DNA of 64,000 bases, from NCBI GenBank assembly GCA_027923965.1, contig AP026969.1:310001-374000 (forward strand), read 5' to 3'. The notes below the pieces were generated by a model. That model saw nothing but the letters and a program-made list of their open reading frames with translations. It did no database searches and was not told where the DNA came from. The DNA comes from Comamonadaceae bacterium OS-1 (GTDB lineage Bacteria > Pseudomonadota > Gammaproteobacteria > Burkholderiales > Burkholderiaceae_C). Numbering within the stretch: the first letter of the stretch is position 1; every line of letters starts with the position of its first letter. Positions 15,869 through 24,882 of the stretch are shown piece by piece. Both the position numbers and the translations under genes were made by a program.

Positions 15869-18800
15869 TATACGTTGTCCTCCTTCGGGGCGGGTCGCGG
15901 CAGACTGGGTTTGGTATTGGCGCTAACCTGGGGTCTGGTAGCCTGTGGCGGTGGTTCCTCGGATACGGGGGAGACGGGCCGTGCCAAGGCCGCAGGGGTG
16001 CCGATTGCTGGCTTCAACAAAGCCCAGTGGGGGGCCAAGATCGACATCAGCCTGACACCCGCCTCGGCCGCCAATTTACCCAACGGCAATGTGATGCTCT
16101 GGGCTGCCGATGGCGAGTTTTCGTTTACCAACACCGATGCGCGTGCCTACGCCACCACCTACAACCCCGGCACGGGCGGGTTTACCAAGCGCTTTGTGAA
16201 TGCCACCGGCAGCAACTTGTTTTGCCCCGGCACCAGCATGTTGGCCGATGGGCGGCTGCTGGTCAGCGGCGGCTCGCAGGCAGGTAACACTACCATTTAC
16301 AACTACGCCAACGACACCTGGGCAGCCGGTGCCACGCTCAAGATCACCCGTGCCTACAACGCCAACACGGTGCTCCAGGACGGATCGGTCCTCACCCTGG
16401 GCGGCTCCTGGAACGGCGGCCAGGGCGGCAAGCATGGCGAAGTCTGGACCGAGGCCACCGGCTGGCAGCGCCTGACCGGCGTGCCGGTGGACGACATGGT
16501 CGGCCCCGACCCGGCAGGGGTCTACCGTGGCGACAACCACATGTGGCTGCTGCCCACCGGCAATGGCCAGGTGCTGCATGCCGGTCCGAGCGCCAAGATG
16601 CACTGGATCGACACCCGCGGCAACGGCAATGTGCGCTCGGCCGGCACCCGGGGCGACGACCCCTACAGCATGAGCGGCAACACCGTGATGTACGACATTG
16701 GCAAAATTCTCAAGGTCGGCGGTTCACCCGCCTACCAGGATGCCAATGCCACCGCCAACAGCTACGTGATTGACGCGAACGCGGGCGTGCAGGTGCGCAA
16801 GATCGCCCCCATGGCCTATGCGCGGGCCTTCCACAACAGCGTGGTGCTGCCCAACGGACAGGTCGTGGTGATCGGTGGCCAGACCTTGCCGGTGCCCTTC
16901 AGCGACAACACCGCGGTGCTGGTGCCCGAGCTGTTCGATCCAGTCACCGAAACCTTCACTGCGTTGCCGCCCATGACCGTGCCGCGCAACTACCACAGCG
17001 TGGCCTTGCTGCTGCCGGATGGCCGGGTGATGGCGGCGGGCGGCGGCCTGTGCGGAGCCGGTTGCGCGGGCAACCACCCCAACATGGAAATTCTCAGCCC
17101 GCACTACCTGTTCAACGCCGACGGCAGCCCGGCCACGCGTCCGGTGATCACGGCGGCCCCTGCCCAGGCCAACTACGGCGCCGTGGCGAATGTCACCAGC
17201 GATGCCCCGGTCACCGCGTTTGCTCTGGTGCGCATGTCGTCCACCACCCATACGACGAACAACGACCAGCGGCGCATCCCGCTGAGCTTCACACCGACCG
17301 GCAGCAACAGCTATGCGCTGAATATCCCCACCAACCCAGGCTGGGCCGTGCCGGGCTACTACATGCTGTTTGCCCTGGACAGTGCTGGCGTGCCGTCGGT
17401 GGCCAAGACCTTGCTGCTGGGCCAGACCTCGGCCCCGTTGATCACCCCGGTAGACGACCAGTCCTCGGGCCTGGGCAGCGCGGTCAGCCTGGCGCTGCAA
17501 GCCCGCAACCCCACGGGCGTGGCCTTGGTCTACCGCGCCACCGGCCTGCCTCCAGGCCTGGCGCTGGACGCGGCTACCGGCACCATCCAGGGCACACCCA
17601 GTACGCTGGGGCGCTACCCGGTGTCGGTCGAGGTGAACAACGGACTCCACCGCATCTCTACCGAATTTGTCTGGACCGTGCGGGAGCCCGGGCTGGTGCA
17701 GTTTGTCAAACTCGAAGCCCTGAGCGAAGTCAACAACAACCCCTGGTCGTCCATGGCGGAATTCAATCTGCTTGACGAAGCAGGCGTGGCCTTGAACCGC
17801 AGCGGCTGGAGCATTCTGGCCGACAGCCAGCAGCCGGGTAACCCGGCGGCGCTGGCCATCGACGGCGATCCGCAAACCTTCTGGCACACCGCCTGGGGCC
17901 CCGATGTACCCTTGCCGCACTCGGTGGTGGTGGATCTGGGTAGCAGCCAGAAGGTCAGCGGTATGCGGTATTTACCTCGGCCTGGAGGTGGCAACGGCAC
18001 GGTCGGCCGGTTCCGGGTGTACGTCAGTGGCGACGGTGCCAACTGGGGCACGCCAGTGGCCCAAAGCAACCTGGTCGACTACGGTGCCAACACGGTGGAA
18101 AAGACCGTCTATTTCAACAACGTCGCCGCGGACAAACCAGCCAGCCAGTCCAGCACCGTCGGTAGTGCCACCGCGGCGCTGGTCGTTGACCGCAACCAGG
18201 ACGGCGTGCTGGCCAACGGCAGCCTGGGCCTGACCGCTGCCGAGACCAACGCCTGGTGGGAGGTGGACCTGGGCCGCATCCACAGCCTGACCAGCCTGCG
18301 GCTGTGGAACCGCACCGACTGCTGCGCCGCCAACCTGGCCAACTTCTACGTGCTGGTGTCCAGCACCCCGATGGCCGGGCGCACACTGGACCAGCTGCTG
18401 GCCGACACCGCGGTATGGCGCTCGCCCCTGAACGCGGCCGCGCCGCGCTCGCTGGCCCTGCCCGCCGTGACCCGTGGCCGCTATGTGCGGGTGCAATTGG
18501 CGGGTACCAATGCCCTGGGCCTGGCCGAGGTGGAGGTGTATGGCACGGCCATCGCCAACCGTGCGCCCAGCCTGGCTACGCCCACGGTGCCGCCCGTCAC
18601 ACTGGGCCAGGCCGTCACCTTGAACCTGAGCGCCAGCGACCCCGACGGCGATGCCCTTGCGTACACCGCTACCGGCCTGCCGCCGGGCCTGGTGCTGCAG
18701 CCCATCTCCGGCGCGGTCAGCGGGACCACCACCGCCGTCGGCACCTACAACGTGACCGCCACGGCTACCGACCCTGCGGGCCTGCAGGCATCGGCCAGCT

Positions 18801-21403
18801 TTGTCTGGACGGTGCTGAGCCCACCGGTGGTGATTGCCCCCATGGCCGCCACCCCCAGCACCAGCAATGCCAGCGTGGCCTACACCGCCACCGTGGCGGG
18901 CAGCGGGCCCTACCAGTACCAGTGGGACTACGGCGACGGCAGTCCGGTCACGGCCTTCGGTACCAGCGCTACCACCACCCACACCTACGCGGCACCGGGC
19001 TTGTACACCGTGCAATTAACGGTGCGCAGCAGCGATGGTGTTACCAGCACCCGCAGCTTCGTGCAGGCCGTCACGGCACCCGCCTTGCCCGGCGCGCCCA
19101 AAGCGTCGTCCAACCTGGTTCTGGAGCCACGCAGCGGGGCCGGCGCCCGCCTGTGGGTGGTCAACCCGGACAACGACACGGTGTCGGTTTTCGATACTGC
19201 CACCAACGCCCGTGTCGCCGAGATCGCCGTGGCGGCCCAGCCGCGCACGCTGGCTTTGGCCCCGGATGGCCGGATCTGGGTGGCCAACCAGGGGGCGGCC
19301 AGCATCAGCATCCTCAGCCCCAGCAGCTTGACCGTGGTGCAAACCGTGGCCTTGCCGCGGGGCGGGCAGCCTTATGGCGTGGTGGTTGCGGCCAATGGCG
19401 TTGCCTATGTGGCGCAGGAAGGTTTGGGCCAGTTGCTCAAGCTGTCGGCGGCTGGGGTGGTGCAGGGCACGCTGAACGTGGGGCCCAACCCGCGCCACAT
19501 CGCCCTGAGCGCCGACGGCAACACCCTGCTGGTGTCGCGTTTCATCACCAAACCCCAGCCTGGTGAAGCCACCGCCACGGTGCAAACCACCCTGGCCGGT
19601 GCCAAGCAGGGCGGTGAGCTGGTGGTGGTGGACCCGGCCACGCTGGCCATCCGCCGCACCGTGGTGCTGCAGCACAGCGACAAGGCCGACAGCACCACCC
19701 AGGGCCGGGGCGTGCCCAACTACCTGGGCGCAGCCGCCCTGTCGCCCGACGGGGCCAGCGCCTGGGTGCCGTCTAAGCAAGACAACATCCAGCGCGGCAC
19801 GCTGCGTGACGGGCAAAACCTGGACTTCCAGAACACCGTGCGCGCCATCTCTTCGCGTATTGCCATGGCCAGCCTCACCGAAGACTATGCCGCCCGGGTG
19901 GACCACGACAATTCGGGCGTCGCCAGTGCCGCCACCTACCACCCCAGCGGGGCCTACGTCTTCGTCACGCTGGAGGCCAGTCGGCACCTGGCGGTGCTGG
20001 ACGCGACCGGGCGGCGTGAGCTGTTCCGGGTGGACACTGGCCGTGCCCCGCAAGGCGTGGTGGTGTCGGCCGACGGCAAAAAGCTGTACGTGCACAACTT
20101 CATGGACCGCAGTGTCGGCGTGTACGACCTGTCGCCGCTGGTCGGCTTCGGCCAGATGGAGATGCCCTTGCTGGCCACCCTGGGCAGCGTGGGTGCCGAG
20201 AAGCTGGCCGCCGACGTGCTCAAGGGCAAGCAGTTTTTCTACGATGCCCGTGACACCCGGCTGGCCCGCGACGGCTACATGAGCTGTGCGGCCTGCCACA
20301 ACGACGGCGGGCACGATGGCCGCACCTGGGACTTCACCGGGCGCGGTGAGGGCCTGCGCAACACCATCCGCCTGCGCGGCCGGGCAGGGGGCCAGGGCCC
20401 GCTGCACTGGAGCGGCAACTTCGACGAAGGCCAGGACTTTGAAGGCCAGATCCGCAGTCTGGCCCAAGGCACTGGCTTGATGACCGACGCCCAGTTCAAC
20501 AGCGGCACCCGCAGCAGCCCCTTGGGCGATGCCAAAGCCGGTGCCAGCGCCGACCTCGATGCCTTGGCCGCCTACATGGCTTCGCTGAACACGTTCGAGC
20601 CCAGCCCCTGGCGCAACAACGGTGTCTTGACCAGCGCCGCCGTCACCGGCCAGGCCGTGTTCAATGCCCAGTGCGCCAGCTGCCACGGCGGCGCGGCGTT
20701 TACCAACAGCACGCTGGGCCTGCTGAAAAACGTGGGGACCCTCCAACCCAGCAGCGGCAAGCGGCTGGACGGGGTGCTGACCGGTATCGACATCCCCACA
20801 CTGCGCGATGTATGGCTGACCCCGCCCTACCTGCACAACGGCTCGGCCGCCACCATCGACGATGCCGTGCGGGCCCACACCACCCTGGCTTTGAGCGCCG
20901 CCGATGTGGCATCGGTCAGCGCTTTTGTGCAGCAGATCGGGTCCGAGGCCACCGGGGTCGCCGTGGGGCGCTATGTCAAGTTTGAGGCACTGGGCGAGTA
21001 CACCGGCCAGGCCTGGAGCAGCATGGCCGAATTCAACCTGCTGGGCACCAACGGAGCGGTGCTGGGCCGCACCGGATGGACCGCCACTGCCGACAGCGCC
21101 GAGCTGGTGGGTGAAAACGGCAAGGCGGCCAACATCCTGGACGGCAATACCAGCACCATCTGGCACACCCAGTGGTACACCGCCAGCCCCAAGCCGCCGC
21201 ACTGGGTGGTGGTGGACATGGGGTCGGTGCAATCCATTTCCGGCTTCCGCTACACCCCCCGCTCTGGCGGCGGTAACGGTACGGTGGCGGCCTACCGGCT
21301 GTTTGTCAGCATGGACGGCGTGGCCTGGGGCAGCCCGGTGGTGCAGGGTGACCTCAAAGCCTTGGGCGCGGCCAACCTCGAGAAAACTGTCGTCTTCAAG
21401 TAG
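15866..21403 (+). CDS. Giant lipoprotein: galactose-oxidase-like copper radical oxidase fused to a di-heme cytochrome c module
   Basis: 1845 residues. Lipobox LVAC with Cys27. Residues about 45-520 align throughout with Fusarium galactose oxidase (AA5), including the C-terminal DUF1929 domain. The active site is complete: Cys120 and Tyr164 (thioether pair), Trp182 (GSWNGG), Tyr376-His377 and His462 as copper ligands. Then come an Ig-like He_PIG domain (521-607), two discoidin/CBM32-like domains (611-750, 752-893), a second He_PIG (898-984), a PKD (988-1070) and a YVTN-type beta-propeller (about 1085-1425). A cytochrome c peroxidase/MauG-like module follows with CAACH (1474-1478) and CASCH (1603-1607) and the TPPYLHNGS motif, then a final CBM32 (1701-1845) paralogous to the first. 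It is probably exported and surface-tethered, oxidising an alcohol or sugar. Whether electrons go to O2 or to the hemes is unknown. A SCO protein and cytochrome c lie directly upstream. Confidence 0.9.
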   Translation: MYTLSSFGAGRGRLGLVLALTWGLVACGGGSSDTGETGRAKAAGVPIAGFNKAQWGAKIDISLTPASAANLPNGNVMLWAADGEFSFTNTDARAYATTYNPGTGGFTKRFVNATGSNLFCPGTSMLADGRLLVSGGSQAGNTTIYNYANDTWAAGATLKITRAYNANTVLQDGSVLTLGGSWNGGQGGKHGEVWTEATGWQRLTGVPVDDMVGPDPAGVYRGDNHMWLLPTGNGQVLHAGPSAKMHWIDTRGNGNVRSAGTRGDDPYSMSGNTVMYDIGKILKVGGSPAYQDANATANSYVIDANAGVQVRKIAPMAYARAFHNSVVLPNGQVVVIGGQTLPVPFSDNTAVLVPELFDPVTETFTALPPMTVPRNYHSVALLLPDGRVMAAGGGLCGAGCAGNHPNMEILSPHYLFNADGSPATRPVITAAPAQANYGAVANVTSDAPVTAFALVRMSSTTHTTNNDQRRIPLSFTPTGSNSYALNIPTNPGWAVPGYYMLFALDSAGVPSVAKTLLLGQTSAPLITPVDDQSSGLGSAVSLALQARNPTGVALVYRATGLPPGLALDAATGTIQGTPSTLGRYPVSVEVNNGLHRISTEFVWTVREPGLVQFVKLEALSEVNNNPWSSMAEFNLLDEAGVALNRSGWSILADSQQPGNPAALAIDGDPQTFWHTAWGPDVPLPHSVVVDLGSSQKVSGMRYLPRPGGGNGTVGRFRVYVSGDGANWGTPVAQSNLVDYGANTVEKTVYFNNVAADKPASQSSTVGSATAALVVDRNQDGVLANGSLGLTAAETNAWWEVDLGRIHSLTSLRLWNRTDCCAANLANFYVLVSSTPMAGRTLDQLLADTAVWRSPLNAAAPRSLALPAVTRGRYVRVQLAGTNALGLAEVEVYGTAIANRAPSLATPTVPPVTLGQAVTLNLSASDPDGDALAYTATGLPPGLVLQPISGAVSGTTTAVGTYNVTATATDPAGLQASASFVWTVLSPPVVIAPMAATPSTSNASVAYTATVAGSGPYQYQWDYGDGSPVTAFGTSATTTHTYAAPGLYTVQLTVRSSDGVTSTRSFVQAVTAPALPGAPKASSNLVLEPRSGAGARLWVVNPDNDTVSVFDTATNARVAEIAVAAQPRTLALAPDGRIWVANQGAASISILSPSSLTVVQTVALPRGGQPYGVVVAANGVAYVAQEGLGQLLKLSAAGVVQGTLNVGPNPRHIALSADGNTLLVSRFITKPQPGEATATVQTTLAGAKQGGELVVVDPATLAIRRTVVLQHSDKADSTTQGRGVPNYLGAAALSPDGASAWVPSKQDNIQRGTLRDGQNLDFQNTVRAISSRIAMASLTEDYAARVDHDNSGVASAATYHPSGAYVFVTLEASRHLAVLDATGRRELFRVDTGRAPQGVVVSADGKKLYVHNFMDRSVGVYDLSPLVGFGQMEMPLLATLGSVGAEKLAADVLKGKQFFYDARDTRLARDGYMSCAACHNDGGHDGRTWDFTGRGEGLRNTIRLRGRAGGQGPLHWSGNFDEGQDFEGQIRSLAQGTGLMTDAQFNSGTRSSPLGDAKAGASADLDALAAYMASLNTFEPSPWRNNGVLTSAAVTGQAVFNAQCASCHGGAAFTNSTLGLLKNVGTLQPSSGKRLDGVLTGIDIPTLRDVWLTPPYLHNGSAATIDDAVRAHTTLALSAADVASVSAFVQQIGSEATGVAVGRYVKFEALGEYTGQAWSSMAEFNLLGTNGAVLGRTGWTATADSAELVGENGKAANILDGNTSTIWHTQWYTASPKPPHWVVVDMGSVQSISGFRYTPRSGGGNGTVAAYRLFVSMDGVAWGSPVVQGDLKALGAANLEKTVVFK

Positions 21404-21407
21404 TTGC

Positions 21408-21462
21408 TACCAAAAAATAGCTGCTTGCGCTTATGAAATAAGCGATAGCAGCTATTTTTATG
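21408..21462. repeat. Family A repeat acting as bidirectional terminator
   Basis: AAAAAATAGCTGCTTGCGCT, then TATGAAATAAGCGATAGCAG and CTATTTTT. Besides the GCTTAT/ATAAGC inner arms, the outer ends AAAATAGCTGC and GCAGCTATTTT are complementary, so the whole copy folds into one long hairpin flanked by A and T runs. It lies between the convergent ends of the giant oxidase gene and exbD. Confidence 0.85.
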
Positions 21463-21473
21463 CCTAACTTTAT

Positions 21474-21887
21474 TTACGGTGCCTTGGGCTCGGTGATAAA
21501 GCCAATCTTCTTCACACCTGCCTGCTGGGCCGCGGCCATCACCTGGGCCACGCGTTCGTAGCGCACGTCCTTGTCGCCGCGGATGTGCAGCTCGGGCTGT
21601 GGCTCCCTGGCGGCTTCGGCTTGCAGGCGGGGGACCAGCTCGGCCTCGGCCACCGGGTTTTCGTTCCACCAATAGTCGCCCTTGGCATCCACGCTCAGGC
21701 GGATGGTTTCGGGTTTCACGTCCTGCACCTGGTTGGTGGCGCGGGGTAGGTCGATGTTGACGGCGTGCTTCATCACCGGAATGGTGATGATGAAGATGAT
21801 CAGCAGCACCAGCATCACGTCCACCAGGGGCGTCATGTTGATCTCGTTCATCACCTCATCGGGTTCGTCCTGGGTTCCGAAGGCCAT
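21474..21887 (-). CDS. exbD: Biopolymer transport protein ExbD
   Basis: A 137-residue inner-membrane protein with one transmembrane segment (about 19-39) containing the proton-channel aspartate in the motif NMTPLVDVMLVLLIIF, and a periplasmic C-terminal domain. With ExbB it uses the proton motive force to energise TonB. It is last in the tonB-exbB-exbD order, 3 bases after exbB, and ends at a hairpin repeat. Confidence 0.93.
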   Translation of the reverse strand: MAFGTQDEPDEVMNEINMTPLVDVMLVLLIIFIITIPVMKHAVNIDLPRATNQVQDVKPETIRLSVDAKGDYWWNENPVAEAELVPRLQAEAAREPQPELHIRGDKDVRYERVAQVMAAAQQAGVKKIGFITEPKAP

Positions 21888-21890
21888 GGT

Positions 21891-22607
21891 TTAGCTCCCT
21901 TTTTTCATGGGCACCACGTTCGCCGCGCCGCCGGTGCTCACGCGGGCACCGGTGACGAAGAAGGCGTGCAGGTCGTGGGCGAAGCTGTTGAGTTTGATCA
22001 GGACGGACTTGTTGCCGCGCACCAGGGCGTTGTAGCCCAGCACCGCCGGAATCGCTACTGCCAGGCCCAGGGCCGTCATGATCAGCGCCTCGCCAATCGG
22101 GCCCGCCACCTTGTCGATGGTCGATTGGCCCGACAGGCCGATGCTCAAGAGCGCGTGGTAAATGCCCCAGACCGTGCCAAACAGGCCGATGAACGGCGCG
22201 GTGGAGCCCACCGATGCCAGGATGGCCAGGCCGGACTGCAGCCGGGCGGTGAACTCGTCCATGCTGTTGCGCAGGCAGCGCGTGACCCAGTCGCTCACGT
22301 CCAGGCTGTCGTGCAGATGGGCCTTGGTGTTGCGGTGGTGTGCGGTGGCTTCGCGGCCTTCCAGGGCCAGCTGCCGGAAGGGGTTGGTGGGGTCGTCGCC
22401 CAGCTTTTTCAGGCCGGTGGCGAAGTCTTCGCTGTGCCAGAAGTCGGCTGCGCGGGTGCTCAGTTTCTTGAACTTGAAGATGTCCAGCGCCTTGATGATG
22501 ATGACGATCCACGAGGCCAGCGACATGGCCAGCAGAATGATGGCCACGGATTTGGTGACAAAGTCACCCTGCGTCCAGACGTTGGCGATACCGAATTGCG
22601 ATTCCAT
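21891..22607 (-). CDS. exbB: Biopolymer transport protein ExbB
   Basis: A 238-residue MotA/TolQ/ExbB family protein with three transmembrane segments (about 18-40, 125-150 and 165-190) and the conserved region GSTAPFIGLFGTVWGI. It forms the proton-driven motor with ExbD. The start was set at 22607 (MESQFGIANVWTQGD) since it follows a GGAG-type site and matches family length; the open frame runs further upstream into tonB. It is 19 bases after tonB. Confidence 0.93.
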   Translation of the reverse strand: MESQFGIANVWTQGDFVTKSVAIILLAMSLASWIVIIIKALDIFKFKKLSTRAADFWHSEDFATGLKKLGDDPTNPFRQLALEGREATAHHRNTKAHLHDSLDVSDWVTRCLRNSMDEFTARLQSGLAILASVGSTAPFIGLFGTVWGIYHALLSIGLSGQSTIDKVAGPIGEALIMTALGLAVAIPAVLGYNALVRGNKSVLIKLNSFAHDLHAFFVTGARVSTGGAANVVPMKKGS

Positions 22608-22626
22608 TGAAAACTCCAGAAAAAAA

Positions 22627-23331
22627 TTAGTTGAGCGAGAAGGGCATAGGAACGATGACAAAAGCCGCCTCGGGCACGCCGTCCCGTTTGCCCGGTACAA
22701 AGCGCCAGTGGGCGATGGCGGCCAGCGCCGCCTGGTCCAGGCGGTCATAGCCACTGGACTTTTTGACCTCCACTTTTTGCGCACTGCCGTCGGCCCCCAC
22801 GTACACCAGGACCTGCACCGTGCCCTGCTCCCCCAGCGACCGGCTCATGCGGGGATAGGCGGGCTTGGGGTTGTTGAGGTAGTTGGCATCGCTGGACGGC
22901 GGCACGATCCTGGGTGGCGCAGGCGGTGCGGCGGGCGGTGCCACGGGAGCCGCGGCCACCGCCACGGGCTCGGCCAGCGGCGGCGCGGGTGGTTGCGGCG
23001 TGGTCACGCCGGTGGGAGCGTTGGCGGTGGGTGTGGGATCGGCAATGGCCACCGGGCGCGGCGCCGGAGGCGGGGTGGGCAGCCGGGTCTTGGCAACGGG
23101 CTGCTTGACTGGGGCGGGCGGCGGCGGTGGGGGTTCTTTGGGCCGGGGCGGCTCCACCGTCTGGGCCAGCATTTCCACCGGCACGACGATTTCCACCACT
23201 TGCCGCACCAGCCCGCTTTGCAAGGCCCAGAGGGCCGCGCCGTGGAAAACCAGTACGCTGCCCACGATGACGGCGTTACGGCTGAAGCGGGGCGGTGTGA
23301 AAGCTGGTGTGCGAGACAAGGTGTAGTTCAT
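22627..23331 (-). CDS. tonB: Energy transducer TonB
   Basis: A 234-residue protein with a single N-terminal transmembrane anchor (about 20-40), a long Pro-rich periplasmic spacer (about 60-145, including PPRPKEPPPPPPAPVKQPV) and a C-terminal TonB domain (about 150-234, with NPKPAYPRMSRSLGEQGTV). It transmits energy from ExbBD to outer-membrane receptors, presumably including the siderophore receptor of this region. The start at 23331 places the anchor at the expected distance. Confidence 0.93.
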   Translation of the reverse strand: MNYTLSRTPAFTPPRFSRNAVIVGSVLVFHGAALWALQSGLVRQVVEIVVPVEMLAQTVEPPRPKEPPPPPPAPVKQPVAKTRLPTPPPAPRPVAIADPTPTANAPTGVTTPQPPAPPLAEPVAVAAAPVAPPAAPPAPPRIVPPSSDANYLNNPKPAYPRMSRSLGEQGTVQVLVYVGADGSAQKVEVKKSSGYDRLDQAALAAIAHWRFVPGKRDGVPEAAFVIVPMPFSLN

Positions 23332-23399
23332 TCGGAGCGGGCCACAGGCGATCATCGCCGTTGGTGCCAACGGACGCGCAGCGCCTGAACGGCGGTCAA

Positions 23400-23474
23400 T
23401 TATTTACGAAAGATCCACCAGGCAGAGCCCAGTACGAAGATCAGGCTGCCACAGAGTGAGGTGAAGAGTTCCAT
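23400..23474 (-). CDS. Possible 24-residue membrane miniprotein
   Basis: A very short frame encoding MELFTSLCGSLIFVLGSAWW followed by IFRK, essentially one transmembrane helix with a basic C-terminal end. A good ribosome site, GGAAAG, lies 6 bases ahead of the ATG. It overlaps the 3' end of bfd by 34 bases in another frame and lies 68 bases before tonB. Such tiny hydrophobic proteins are often missed, but chance is a real alternative; I know no family for it. Confidence 0.35.
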   Translation of the reverse strand: MELFTSLCGSLIFVLGSAWWIFRK

Positions 23475-23686
23475 GCCCGGCTTTCCAAAATGGTGCTGGC
23501 GAGCTGGATGGCCGCGACGGGGTGCGACGCGTTGCATTGCGCCACGATGTCGCGCGCGCAGCCTTCGCAGCGACCGCACTGGGTGGCTACACCCAGTTCG
23601 AGCTGGATGTCGTCGAACCCGAAACCGGCACGCGCGTGGCGGACAATTTCACGGTCGGAAACACGTTGGCAGACACAGACAATCAT
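23441..23686 (-). CDS. bfd: Bacterioferritin-associated ferredoxin
   Basis: An 81-residue [2Fe-2S] protein. The ligands CVC near the start (MIVCVCQRVSDREI) and CGRCEGC further on fit the BFD fold. Bfd reduces bacterioferritin to release stored iron and is normally induced by iron starvation. A Fur-box-like palindrome lies 44-69 bases upstream. It sits between the FMN oxidase and tonB in the same direction. No bacterioferritin gene is in the window. The C-terminal 20 residues after PVAAIQLAS are longer than in E. coli Bfd. Confidence 0.88.
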   Translation of the reverse strand: MIVCVCQRVSDREIVRHARAGFGFDDIQLELGVATQCGRCEGCARDIVAQCNASHPVAAIQLASTILESRAWNSSPHSVAA

Positions 23687-23729
23687 GGCGGCAAGCACAT
23701 TGGCTGGCAGTTGAGAAGATGTCGCAATT

Positions 23730-23755
23730 ATAAATGCGAATCCGTCGCATTTGCA
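23730..23755 (-). promoter_or_regulatory. Probable Fur box upstream of bfd
   Basis: The perfect inverted repeat AAATGCGA-(5)-TCGCATTT lies inside an AT-rich stretch. The half-site AATGCGAAT is shared with the site upstream of the TonB receptor, supporting a common regulator. It falls in the 83-base gap between the FMN oxidase and bfd, so bfd may have its own promoter. Confidence 0.6.
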
Positions 23756-23769
23756 ATAGGGACCGTAGA

Positions 23770-24882
23770 TTACCCTTCCAACAACAGGGCGGGGTTGGCC
23801 TGGTCCAGGGTTTGGCAGCCGCACAAGGCCATGGCGATCTCCAGTTCGTCGCGCAGCAAGCGCAGCACATGGGCCACGCCCACCGCGCCCGCGTTGGCCA
23901 GCCCGTACACATAAGGCCGCCCGATCAGCACCGCGCTGGCGCCCAGGGCCACCGCTTTGAGCACGTCGGTGCCGCGTCGGATACCGCCATCGACCAGCAC
24001 CGGCAGATCGCCCACCGCGTCCTTGATGCGTGGCAGCACGGCGGCGGTGGCGGGTGCGGTGTCCAGCGTGCGGCCCCCGTGGTTGGAGACGATGATGCCC
24101 GCCAGCCCCAGGGCCGCGGCCTGGCGCGCGTCGGCGGGGTGGAGGATGCCCTTGAGCAGCACCGGCAGCCGGGTCTGGGTTTGCAGCCAGGCCACGTCGT
24201 CCCAGGTCGGAGCGTGGGCCAGCAAACCGTCGAACAGGGCGCTTTGGCCGGGTTGCAAAGACGCTGTGGGCGCGGCCCGGTAGCCCGCCAGGTTCACCGC
24301 CGAGATGCCTGGAGGCAGCTTGAAGCCCGCCCGGCGCTGCCGGTCTCGGGTGCCATCGGTGGGAGCGTCCACCGTCAGCACCAAAGCTTCACATCCTGCG
24401 CGCTCTGCACGGCGTACCAGGTCCAGCGTGTGCGCCCGGTTGTCCTGTAGATAAAGTTGAAACCAAAAAGGGCCTCTAGCGCTTTCTGATAGGGCGCAAG
24501 CAGCTATTTTTTCAATAGCAATACTGGAATTGGTGCTGAGCACCATGCCTGCGCCCAGCGCCGCCGCCGCGTAGGCGCTGGCCAGCTCGCCGTCCGGGTG
24601 GGCCATGCGCTGAAAAGCTATCGGGGCCAGCAGGATGGGGTGGGCCAAGGTGCGGCCCAGCAGCTGGATGCGGGTGTGGCCACCGGCCAGGGGCTGCAGC
24701 ACGCGGGGGTAGAGCTGCCGCGCATCCCAGGCGCTGCGGTTGGCGCGCAGGGTGATCTCGTCGCCCGCGCCGCCGCTGAAATAGGCCCAGGCGTTGGCAT
24801 CCAGCACCGTGTGGGCGTGGCGGGCGTGGTCTTCCAGATTGACGACGCCGGGAGGCATTTTTTCAACAGTGGGGGCGTTCAT
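23770..24882 (-). CDS. FMN-dependent alpha-hydroxy-acid oxidase/dehydrogenase
   Basis: A 370-residue TIM-barrel flavoprotein of the lactate/glycolate oxidase family, which oxidises 2-hydroxy acids to 2-oxo acids. The N-terminal FSGGAGDE, central FWFQLY, VDAP and the catalytic SNHGGRTLD followed by [15 protein letters not shown] are all in place. It starts at 24882 because ATGA overlaps the piuC stop, indicating coupling. A family A repeat encodes residues about 121-140 without loss of family length. Its position inside an iron-uptake cluster is unusual; a role in handling hydroxy-acid siderophores or citrate/lactate-type ligands is speculative. Confidence 0.85.
   Translation of the reverse strand: MNAPTVEKMPPGVVNLEDHARHAHTVLDANAWAYFSGGAGDEITLRANRSAWDARQLYPRVLQPLAGGHTRIQLLGRTLAHPILLAPIAFQRMAHPDGELASAYAAAALGAGMVLSTNSSIAIEKIAACALSESARGPFWFQLYLQDNRAHTLDLVRRAERAGCEALVLTVDAPTDGTRDRQRRAGFKLPPGISAVNLAGYRAAPTASLQPGQSALFDGLLAHAPTWDDVAWLQTQTRLPVLLKGILHPADARQAAALGLAGIIVSNHGGRTLDTAPATAAVLPRIKDAVGDLPVLVDGGIRRGTDVLKAVALGASAVLIGRPYVYGLANAGAVGVAHVLRLLRDELEIAMALCGCQTLDQANPALLLEG
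24462..24522. repeat. Family A repeat inside the FMN oxidase gene
   Basis: GGGCCTCTAGCGCTTTCTGA followed by TAGGGCGCAAGCAGCTATTT and TTTCAATAGC is a clear reverse-orientation copy. It is in frame, encoding about [18 protein letters not shown] just before the conserved FWFQLY strand. Confidence 0.8.

Noticed and set aside
19016-21232. Long minus-strand open frame (over 730 codons) opposite the giant oxidase gene
   Set aside because: Antisense shadow of a high-GC gene with recognisable domains; no ribosome site, no domain and low-complexity composition.
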